From Phanerodontia chrysosporium (lineage: Eukaryota; Basidiomycota; Agaricomycetes; Polyporales; Phanerochaetaceae), in the NCBI GenBank assembly GCA_001910725.1, contig MJGA01000058.1:1-64000 (forward strand): 64,000 bases of DNA. The letters are read 5' to 3'. The notes under the pieces are model-generated. The model searched no databases. It was not told the DNA's origin and saw nothing but the letters and a program-made list of their open reading frames with translations. The first letter of the stretch is position 1; each line of letters starts with the position of its first letter. A program made the position numbers and the translations under genes. Below are positions 55,901 to 64,000 of this stretch, piece by piece.

Positions 55901-56263
55901 AACAATTCTGGCAGGAGACCGCAAAATCATCAGCACTGGCATTCGCATCCGAGTTCCAACTGAAACCTATGGACGAATTGCACCATGATCAGGACTTGCA
56001 CTCAAAGGCATTCATGTCGGCGCGGGTGTTATCGACTGGGACTACACGAGTATCGTCAAAATACTACTCCTTAACACAAGCGACAGTGACTTCACAGTCA
56101 CGACTGGAGATAGAACGGCCCAATTGATCCTGGAGAAAATTGCCGATGCCGACATAGAAGTTGTCAAAACGCTACAATCAACCGATCGTGGTTCAGGCGG
56201 GTTTGGATCCACTGGAAAATAAAAAAGTCTTCTCTCAGGAGTTCGAATCTGAAGAGGGGGTAC

Positions 56264-56790
56264 TGTCACAGTTTTCTAATTCCCTACGGTTTTATTCTCG
56301 TAAGTGCCCAGTAGGCGCTAGGGGTTAGGGTTATGGACTAGGGTTAGGACAGGCACGGGTCAGAACACGGTCACGTGTTGGTCACGTGCTGGGAAAGGAC
56401 TCAGAGTCATGTGAGGATCTTATCTATATCTTATCAATGATGTAGACGCTCCGGTACAAGAGTATAATAGGTAGCCGGACCCAGGGTCTGGGTAGTGTAT
56501 TCTAGAATAGTGTAGAAGGTTCTGGACACATCCGGTACTCGGCTTTAGACTTCGCCGAGCCCGGAGTGTCTTGGCAAGTATCACACCATCATCACGCCAT
56601 TGCGCATGTGATGGGCAGTATCAAGGGTCTTGGGTAGTACCAGGGGTCCTCCCCTTCATATATATATACCGGGCTCTGCTGGGCTTAAGTCCCTAGCATC
56701 ATCTACCTCGTCTACCCCACACTTCACTCTTCGCAGTCAAGTCCAACCCCACCTAAGCTACTAAGGTAAGTAGCGGGGTTTACCTTGACA
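56264..56790 (+). repeat. 3' LTR of element A copy 2
   Basis: 527 bp, preceded by the GAAGAGGGGGTAC polypurine tract. It is more diverged from its 5' partner than the LTR pair of copy 1, with several unique changes in the ACACGGTC and GTATAATAGG regions. Confidence 0.93.
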
Positions 56791-56830
56791 CAACCCAGCC
56801 ACCTCATGCTAAATCAACTCATTCTTCACA

Positions 56831-57723
56831 ATGGATGCCTACCAGACTGTCTCTGTTATCCAAATCACCCACTCTGACTTCTCTCTTTCCTACTCTGAAC
56901 CTGATGTTACCAATGATGAGCATCCTCCTGGAGGAACACTTATCAAAATTGAAAACAATAGAAGCCCCCGCCTTCTCATCTCTGAGTGGAAAGAATCCCA
57001 TGACGAATCTGGTTACGAGTCCATCGTCAATGTCGACCTCTGGGCTGAAGAACATTCTACTTCCATCCCCGAAGCCACCTTCTCCACCCAACTCAACAAC
57101 ATCCTTTGCCATCCCCAGGTACTCGATGAGCTCTTATAATCAACAGTGGAAGTCTTAACTGCCTCGCAGAGATTTGAAAGTCTGATTAACAAGATACCTC
57201 AAATCAAGCATCGACAGAACCTACTCAATGACCAGCTCGACAAGTTCCAAAATTTTGCCAACTGGATATCAAGCAAAGCAGATATGATAACCCTCGAAGT
57301 AGATACCCTTCAGTTCATGAACAATAATCTCTTATTTCAAGTCGCCAGATACACAGAATGGCTTTACTCCGATGTCATCTGGTATGTCAATGAAATTCAT
57401 GAACACTTTCATGGACTTATCAATTGCTCCATTTCTACCCCAGAACCCTCTCCTATGCCTACCCCACAGATTATTCCCTATCCACACCATTTGCCACACT
57501 ATACCAACGCGATCCCTTTCACCACTACAGTCAACTGCCACAATTAGCCCATTACCTCCCCAACAACTTCACCCAGCCACAGAAGCAAACTACAAAGAAG
57601 CCACAATGCTTTAACCAACACAAGTTCGCTGAGCAACCTCAACACCACTGCAAAAGGTGCCACTCCGAGTGTGAGGACACGCCTCACCTGTGCTATGGAC
57701 ATTGTCCACACCCATATGATTGA
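56831..57723 (+). pseudogene. Gag-like orphan ORF with Cys/His tail
   Basis: ATG at 56831, 41 bp after the A LTR. One frame runs about 230 codons with a single TAA at 57137-57139 (fits CAA), then shifts frame near 57480-57540 to end with a Cys/His cluster (CKRCHSECEDTPHLCYGHC). The middle is helical (KHRQNLLNDQLDKFQNFAN). Position, size and a terminal Cys/His box suggest the gag of another LTR element. A purine-rich GGAGAAGGGGGTAAT at about 57829-57843 looks like a polypurine tract. No pol remains. The family is not recognised. Confidence 0.4.
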
Positions 57724-58348
57724 CTTCTGAAGAAGGACTTATACACCCCAATAAGTTGATTGCTCTCTTAGAAGTCGCAGATGAACAGAATAGAGCATTT
57801 CAAAGTAGTTGGAGTGGGCTTGAATGTGGAGAAGGGGGTAATATTATGATGGGTATGGTGCTGGTGATCTAATTTCTTGTTTTGGACTCAGACTTCCCTT
57901 TTCTGCATTTCTGCTTTTCCTCTTCTGTAGCACATAGTACATATCCACTACACATAGAACTCAACTTACTATTTGTCCTCTCCATTGTCTTTGACTAGCA
58001 GACTAGTTACCAGGTTAGAAGAAGACAGTAGTATATGTAAACCTCACCTGTACTGTAGAACACCAACTTGACCTCTTTTGTTTACCACATTCTATCTCTT
58101 ATTTAACCCCAGCTCAGCTGTGTGGCAACTAAGAGAAAGGCTTCAGAGTCTACAGAACCTCTGTTTTAACAAACTGCAGCTCACGCACAAGATCCTGTCA
58201 TTGCAGGGCAAACAGCTAGTTCTCCAACATCTTCTTCTCTTATCTGTCATTTGTAGCTATTTGGTAATCTTATCAAAGTTGTGCAAGAGTGCAGTGAAGT
58301 TGGTTGGATTAAAGGGGCAAGGATGTTGGGGCAGATTCATTAATAATG
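57724..58348. other. Possible LTR of the orphan element; no gene recognised
   Basis: After the purine-rich tract near 57840 the sequence ATGATGGG could begin an unrecognised LTR ending before the inverted A LTR at 58349. No second copy is present in the window to confirm it. Confidence 0.25.
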
Positions 58349-58874
58349 TGTCAAAGTATACCCCGCTACTTACCTTAGTAGCTTTGGTGGGGTTGGACTT
58401 GACTGCGAGAGTGAAGTGGTTAGAAGATGAGGTAGATAATGTTGGGGACTTAAGCCCAGCAAATCCCAGTATATATACATGAAGGGGAGAACCCCTGGTA
58501 CTACCTGAGACCCTTGATACTGCTCATCACATGCACGATGGCGTAATAATGGTGTGATACTTGCCAAGACACTTTAGGCTCGGAGAAGTCTAAAGCCGAG
58601 TACCAAATGTATCCAGAACCTTCTACGCTATTCTAGAATATACTACCCAGACCCTGGGTCTAGCTACCTACTATACCCTTACATCAAAGTGTTTACATCA
58701 TAGATAAGATAAAGATCAGATCCTCACATGACTCTGAGTTCATTTCCAGCACATGACCAACATGTGACCGCATTCTGACGTGTGCCTGTCCTAACTCTAG
58801 TCCATAACCCTAACCCCTAGTATCTATTGGGTGCTTATAAGAATAAAACTGTAGGGAATTAGAAAACTGTAACA
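58349..58874 (-). repeat. Solo LTR of family A, inverted
   Basis: 526 bp, matching the A LTR in reverse over its full length, including the splice donor (ACTTACCTT in plus view) and the telomere-like CCCTAACCCC. Its outer end reads TGTAACA (one G-to-A). The flanks TAATG and TGATA do not match. Confidence 0.88.
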
Positions 58875-59526
58875 TGATATTGTATTGATTTTCTTGCTAA
58901 ATGAACATGCACATGACAGGGTCAATAAACAGGTGATACAATCTATGGAAAGAAAGTTCTAAAATTACAGATATGAAGAGATCCTTTATGAAAATTGCTC
59001 AACAGATGCAGGAACTCTATGCAAGGTCAGCATGTGAAATCTTGAGCTTAACCTATTCTGTGGTGACTCTCTGCTTACTATCTTCTCAGGCAGTTCCTAT
59101 CAGTCTCGATTCTGACAACATATGTGTAGTTCGATTGAGGCAGCAAAGGCTTCTTCAATCAGAATTGCTAGTGAGCCAAAATCAATTAGTATGGGGACTA
59201 TATCAGAGATTATGATTAGAAAATGGATGATGGCAGGAAATCAAATGTGTTTGTCCATAAGAGCATGATGGACATACCTGTTATTCTTGTCTGAGGACAC
59301 AGAGTTCTCTGAACTGAGAACACATAATGCCACCGCTCATGGCGCTGTGACTGTGACTACCACGGCTGCAGATTACTCTTCATTGGTAACTTTAATGGCA
59401 GCAATCTGAGCAGATTTCTTGATTATAAAGGTTGATGTGAGTGGAACATATGACTTTGGGTCTGGGTAGTTATTTGAACAGTTATGCACAAAGTGCCCTG
59501 CATTGGTTTTTTGACATTTGTAACAG
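58875..59526. other. Spacer, no gene recognised
   Basis: 650 bp. An 80-codon frame at 58973-59215 has no recognisable motif. Confidence 0.4.
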
Positions 59527-60051
59527 TATCATAGTTTTCCAATTCCCTATAGTTCTATCTTCTTGAACACTCTACAAGCACTAGTGATTAGGGTTACAGA
59601 TTTAGGACAGATATACGTCATGACATGATCATGTGTTGGTCACATACTGGTAATGGACTTAAAGTTATATAATGATCTTATTAGTATTATATCTATGATG
59701 TAGATGTCCTGGTATAGGGGTATAGTAGATAGCTGGGCTCAGGGCCCAGGTAGTGTAATCTAAGACAGCATAGAAGGTTCTGAACACATCTGATCCTCAG
59801 CTCTGGACTTCATCAAGCCCAGATTGTCTTGGAAAGGATCACACCATCATCACACCATCATACATGTGATGGGCAGTATTAAGGGTCCCAGGTAATACCA
59901 GGGGTCCTCCCCTTCATGTATATATATTGGACTCTGCTGGGCTTAAGTCCTCAGCATTATCTACCTGGTCTACCAATTACTTCACTTGCACCACTTGCAA
60001 TCAAGTTCCCCCACTAAGTTACTAAGGTAAATAGCAGGGTTTACTTGGACA
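59527..60051 (+). repeat. Old solo LTR of family A with target duplication
   Basis: 525 bp alignable to the A LTR from the start (TATCATAG for TGTCACAG) to the end (ACTTGGACA for ACTTTGACA). The flanks are a perfect AACAG duplication (59522-59526, 60052-60056). It is heavily decayed, with C-to-T and G-to-A changes dominating. Both CACGTG boxes and the splice donor (GTAAAT) are damaged. Confidence 0.9.
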
Positions 60052-61504
60052 AACAGTTATGGCCAGTGCATCGAGGTCACACACCACTGAGCTACACCCC
60101 AATGATCAAAGTGGACCAGACACTCCATGAAACCAGTGCACTTCACTTTCGAAGTCTGACACACTGGCTGACAAGGTTTACCTATTGGAGTTGGTATTAG
60201 ATGGAAACAAAACTAGAATTAATGATAGTAGTGGGTAGTGTTACCATGAGTGTACCACGGTTCAGGACATATTTAATTTGCACAGATTATTTACATGTGG
60301 TAGATTGCAGGAGGCTAATCGCCTTATAATCCAGGTAACATGCAAAAAGCTGACAAATATGCTATCTATGGAAATAGATGACAGTAAGGGTGGATAGCAG
60401 TGTGACAGTGCCAAGATATACAAGTATTAGAACTTGGACTCCGTAAGAAGTCTCTCTAAAGTGTCCATATTACCCTTTGAAACTATGCACTTTATTTGTT
60501 TTATGGATACTGATAGTTCATGTTTTTGTTTCGACGTCTGCAGTACTTGAGCCAGTTGTGGGGTCACCTGACAAGCTATAGATGCAGATGTAGAAGTCAA
60601 GGCTTGAGGCTGCGTGAGCTCAGATTTGAACAGATGAATGGGGAAGAGTGTATGGATGGAAGTAGGGGTATGAGTAAGAATAGGGGTGACCAGTGTGGGT
60701 CCAATATGACTGCTGAAAAGCAGGAACTTGAGGGTCTTCCCGAGTGCTCATGCCACCATGGTGGAGTCCAGAAGGGGGTGTTGCAGGGAGCTGGCGCATT
60801 TCAGATGCCCAGCATAATAAATCTGTACAATACGAAATCACTGTTATACCAGGCATGAAGCCATGCCCTATAGATCTCAAGTGTCATCTCTAACATGAAA
60901 AAAAAAAAAAAAACTTACTCTAGTTGAAAAAACTTGGCTGCAGATACAGGTGATCCTTGTGCAGCACACCGCTTTACAGAAGATTGTTGAAAAAATATAC
61001 ATTGATACATTAATGTTGGCTGATAACAGGCTCAGTATGTACTGCTAAAGACACTAAAGACAGTTCAGAGCACACCCAAGGGCAGAAACAAGGCTGAGGA
61101 GACACTTATGAGGTACGATATGCAACATGGAACATGCGTACATGACCACAGTGCAAAGCAAAATTGATGGATGGCACCTGCAACGTGTCTGTCTCCGAGC
61201 GGATTGAAGCAGTACATTTGGATGAAATCTGCATCAATAGGTTTCGTGCAGTTTGGCAATCCGTCAGACCGTATCGTTTTGGGCATGTTCCCAATCCAAA
61301 TCTGTGGCAATACTAAGGTAGGGCTCATGCAAAACTGGGGACTCCACATAGTGGTGACTTCCCTGGTGACCACAAGTGATCTGATGTAACAAGCCTGATT
61401 GGGGTATAAAGATGTGCATATCTGTTGAAGCTAACTACTGTCAGGTGAAGCAGAGTAAACTCCAGAAAAATATATGTATAATCTGTAGAATATCATGTGT
61501 CATT
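60052..61504. other. Spacer with unassigned fragments
   Basis: An A tract lies at 60899-60914. On the minus strand near 60620-60800 a Pro/Tyr/His-rich stretch (HPYSYSYPYFHPYTLP) and near 61065-61373 a 102-codon frame could be decayed exons. Neither has a recognised domain, so no gene is claimed. Confidence 0.35.
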
Positions 61505-63810
61505 CTCATCCTGACGCCCTGTGAATCCAAGCTCTTCCAGTTGTTTTACAATATCCTTTGGGAATTGACAATGTCCGTGATACAGCCTGCTTGCAAACAC
61601 TGCCTGTGCAGCATTCAAGCCATGTTGGTAACCATTCATGTAGCAGAAGGCAGCAACTATTTAGCTAGAATCATGTTAGAATGAAGGATATCAAGAATAC
61701 TGCAAGAGGACGCACCGATGTATCGATTCCAAGAGAACTGAGTCCAGAGCATTGATAACATTGTGCTCGAGGTGGGCTTTGCTCGAAGACAGGGGATTGA
61801 GTCGGTAGACCTGCTTTGCATAAGACCAACACTACTCAATGGGGTTGAGCTCGCAATGGAATTTTGGCAAGAAGATGACGCTGACATAGCGTTCCGCACA
61901 TATCTCCTCCACTTTCGACTGGATGTTAATGAAGTCAGGCTTCTCAAATAATATCCTCTGGTAGCAGCAGTATCGGTGTTCACTAGACTCAGTAGGCTCT
62001 GAGCACTTGAAGTTGCGGCATTGAGCCCATAGTGCATGAGCATTGCAGTAGCCTCTCTCGAAGAGGATCTGAGCCATTCTCTTAAACCCTCCTGAGTGCT
62101 CTGAGTGATTAGTCAGATAGTAGGGCAACAGAAGACAGCCATCCAGGAGTGTACTGCACCCCATTTGGACGTGCTGCTTTAGCAGAGTTCCATCAGTGTT
62201 GTGTAAGGACTTGCCATTCTCTCTGATTACATTCACGTCGACTCCTGGGATCTCTGGCAGCGTGTTCTGAGACTTTCGACTCTTGCACTTCTTTAGAGGT
62301 TCTGGCAGGGAGGCTCTTGCTACTGGTAATGGGACCGTCGAGGCCTTTGTCGACTTGAACTGAGCGGTAGACTCATGATTTGGTGACAGCGTCGCAGATT
62401 TCAGCATGAACTGTGCGGATAGCACATGTTCATTGCGCTTTGTGTGTGTCCTCATGTTATCCAAGAGAAATTGTGGTCGAACATCGGCCAATGCTTTTGC
62501 ACGATATCTATGGCAAGACTCAGTTGCCTGAGAACTTCATCATTCACAAAGTAGCCCCTCCCGGTTCTTCTCTAGGCAAAGCAAAACTCAGGCAGACTCC
62601 TTTCCGTCAGGAGAGCGAAGCCATCTGAAGGCTTCAGAGATGAAGTCTGCCACCATCAAGGTAGGTCCTTTTCCCTTCGGCTGTGAGACAGGCTTCTCAT
62701 TCTCATGGACCCAGCTAATCTGTCACCGGTCATTTGCTGCGAAGACGAACTCATCGTGAAACCAGACGATGCGCATGCGGAATGAAATACTAGCAGTCGA
62801 ACCTCCAGTGTAGAGTTGCTATTCGATCTCAGCCATCTTGGGCAAGAAGACTGTTCACCAGTAAGCAACAGCATCTTCACGCTCATATCCATTGTAGTAG
62901 AGGCCTGACAGTGTCTTCTTCCAGCAGTAATCCATTATGTTCAACCAATACTTGGTTGTAGCAAGAGAGGGCATCTTCAATCCCGTACCACTTCTTGACA
63001 TCAGGACTATTGAGAAAATGAACGACATCCAGAGCACGTATGTACTTTCCGATGCTCTGTAGATGCAGCTTGATTTCTAATGCCAGGTCACCTGTTTCAA
63101 GCATTGATAGTGTCCAGTTGCCATACGAGTTGTATGGAAGGTCATCACGGTCATGAATGAAGTCTTGGGTCCATTTGCGAAGGTGTTCTGTGGTCCATGA
63201 GGATTTCTCGTTTGCGTGAGCGACTGTTTCGGATGCTTTAATCCATGTAGTTGGTGTTGACCGATTGATAAATGCCCATAGAAACTGTTTCATGAGCATC
63301 AGGCAGATGCGAAGATAGTCATCTGCTTCGAAGTGCCTGTGACCACCGCCTTAGCACTTTGGATATAAAGTCTCGGTAATATCTGCCAGGGTAGACCTTG
63401 CTTCTTCGAGGCTAGGAGAGAAGATGTATCATTGTCGTCATTCCAATTGGATCTCGGCGAGCTGATGTACAGAGTGCACAATAGCCAGTAACGTTCCTTG
63501 TGGTTCCGCAATTGGTAGCTCATCTATTTCAACACCTAGTATATCCTTCCAGTGTGCACGGATGAGTATCTATGGTGGCAGAATCCACAGTTGCCCTTGT
63601 ACTCACTTGTCTCTCCTGTTCAGGCTGCGCTTCCTCTCCATGCAGCTCTATCACATCCTCCCGAAGCCATTCCCCACCCTGCACCTCCTCAATGACCACC
63701 TGACCCCAATCCTGTTGCTTGTGTAGCTTTCTATGATAAGGCTGCTTTGGCTTAATATAGGGCTTCAGATTTGCAGTTCTTGAGTAATATTCTTGCTTAT
63801 GTCTAGGCAT
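61505..63810 (-). pseudogene. Tc1/mariner-type DDE transposase-like gene, decayed
   Basis: Read on the minus strand from the ATG at 63810 (MPRHKQEYYSRTANLKPYI). Segments in order: helical N-terminal part; LREW-type block (LRKWTQDFIHDRDDLPYN near 63160); IGKYIRALDVVHFL near 63050; WLNIMDYCWKK and NGYEREDAVAYW near 62930; WFHDEFVFAANDR near 62740; MVADFISEAFRWLRSPDGK near 62630; FLLDNMRTHTKR near 62460 (second Asp); ILFEKPDFINIQ near 61930; and FLPKFHCELNPIE near 61840 (Glu of the NPIE box). This is the order I know from a family abundant in basidiomycetes. Stops and at least one frameshift near 62560 break it. No terminal inverted repeats were found. Confidence 0.7.
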
Positions 63811-64000
63811 CTTGGACACCTTCGTGAGCCTTGAACTGACCATCCAATACGTGCCGCTGGACACGAGGGATCTCTTCCCTAGACGGCATGACCGTGCTAC
63901 AGCAATGAGCTTATTTGAAAGGATGCTCGCTGACTGGGCCACTGTGCAAAACTCAAAACCTCTCGTGCACAAGGACACAAATGTGAGATGTGTTTCCGGT

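Larger units (their letters stand above)
46139..56222 (+). pseudogene. pol: pol of element A copy 2, split by element C
   Basis: Protease and the start of RT lie at 46139-47048; RT to dUTPase lies at 52944-56222. The same A-run frameshift (near 53117), TAG before EWGSD (53718-53720), TAG after DLIT (54738-54740) and TGA after DGQTE (55017-55019) are present as in copy 1. Added lesions are TGA 55548-55550, a TGA in the chromodomain near 55663, and TGA in dUTPase motif II at 55986-55988; all three fit CGA. Motif III also lost its conserved Arg (WDYTS). RT and integrase active residues survive but no complete product can be made. Confidence 0.9.
42309..56790 (+). mobile_element. Ty3/Gypsy element A, copy 2, interrupted by element C
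   Basis: LTRs 42309-42839 and 56264-56790 enclose the same gene order as copy 1. Removing the 5,900-bp insertion (element C plus one target duplication) leaves 8,582 bp against 8,587 in copy 1. The flanks AGATG and CAACC do not match, so the original target duplication is lost or this copy arose by recombination. The central 3.7 kb is ~99.5% like copy 1, while the ends are several percent diverged. Confidence 0.95.

Noticed and set aside
58078..58482. 134-codon Leu-rich frame overlapping the inverted A LTR
   Set aside because: Its second half is the antisense of the LTR and the first half has only low-complexity Leu runs. It is treated as a chance frame.
60899..60914. A tract as the 3' tail of a LINE
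   Set aside because: No upstream RT or endonuclease sequence and no flanking target duplication were seen.

Overview
This window looks like transposon-dense nuclear DNA of a filamentous fungus, most probably a basidiomycete of the Agaricomycetes type. The grounds are short introns of about 45-60 nt with GTRNGT donors and CTRAC/TACTAAC branch sites, several Ty3/Gypsy chromoviruses plus a Ty1/Copia element, a Tc1/mariner-type DDE gene of a kind I associate with basidiomycetes, and widespread C-to-T decay. No prokaryotic features, rRNA, tRNA or CRISPR array were recognised. No intact ordinary host gene was identified with confidence.

Layout. 1-4459: LTR relics (families B and A, a Copia solo LTR, and a B solo LTR with a perfect target duplication) in AT-rich DNA. 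4460-13046: a full-length Gypsy element, here called A copy 1: LTR, a pre-gag ORF, gag, protease-RT-RNaseH-integrase-chromodomain, then a C-terminal dUTPase. 13047-16015: an LTR relic and the 3' half of a decayed multi-exon gene. 16016-29225: a near-perfect palindrome with two 4,448-bp arms in inverted orientation around a 4,314-bp centre that is a 5'-truncated Copia element. Each arm carries the same set of small spliced genes. 29226-34856: decayed gene fragments and a B solo LTR. 34857-42308 (minus strand): Gypsy element B, with its own pre-gag ORF, a gag/pol -1 frameshift signal and a chromodomain. 42309-56790: A copy 2, interrupted in its pol gene by a very young, apparently intact Gypsy element C (47049-52943, flanked by CCCGC). 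56791-60051: a gag-like orphan ORF, an inverted A LTR, and an old A solo LTR flanked by AACAG. 61505-63810 (minus strand): a broken DDE transposase-like gene.

How the parts work together. Elements A, B and C each encode the usual retrotransposition set: gag particle, protease, reverse transcriptase/RNase H, and an integrase with a chromodomain that would target chromatin. A adds a dUTPase, which would keep uracil out of the cDNA. A and B both add a roughly 260-residue helical protein before gag. I think these two proteins are distantly related (valine at residue 195 in both, and similar C-terminal hydrophobic spacing). In A the sequence predicts that gag is made from a spliced RNA: donor in the LTR, TACTAAC-type acceptor five bases before the gag ATG. 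The unspliced RNA would carry the pre-gag ORF. Nearly all internal stops in A, B and the flanking pseudogenes are TGA/TAA/TAG where CGA/CAA/CAG would fit, so most of the landscape has decayed by C-to-T change. Element C shows none.

All functional statements are from reading the sequence by eye. No database search was run.
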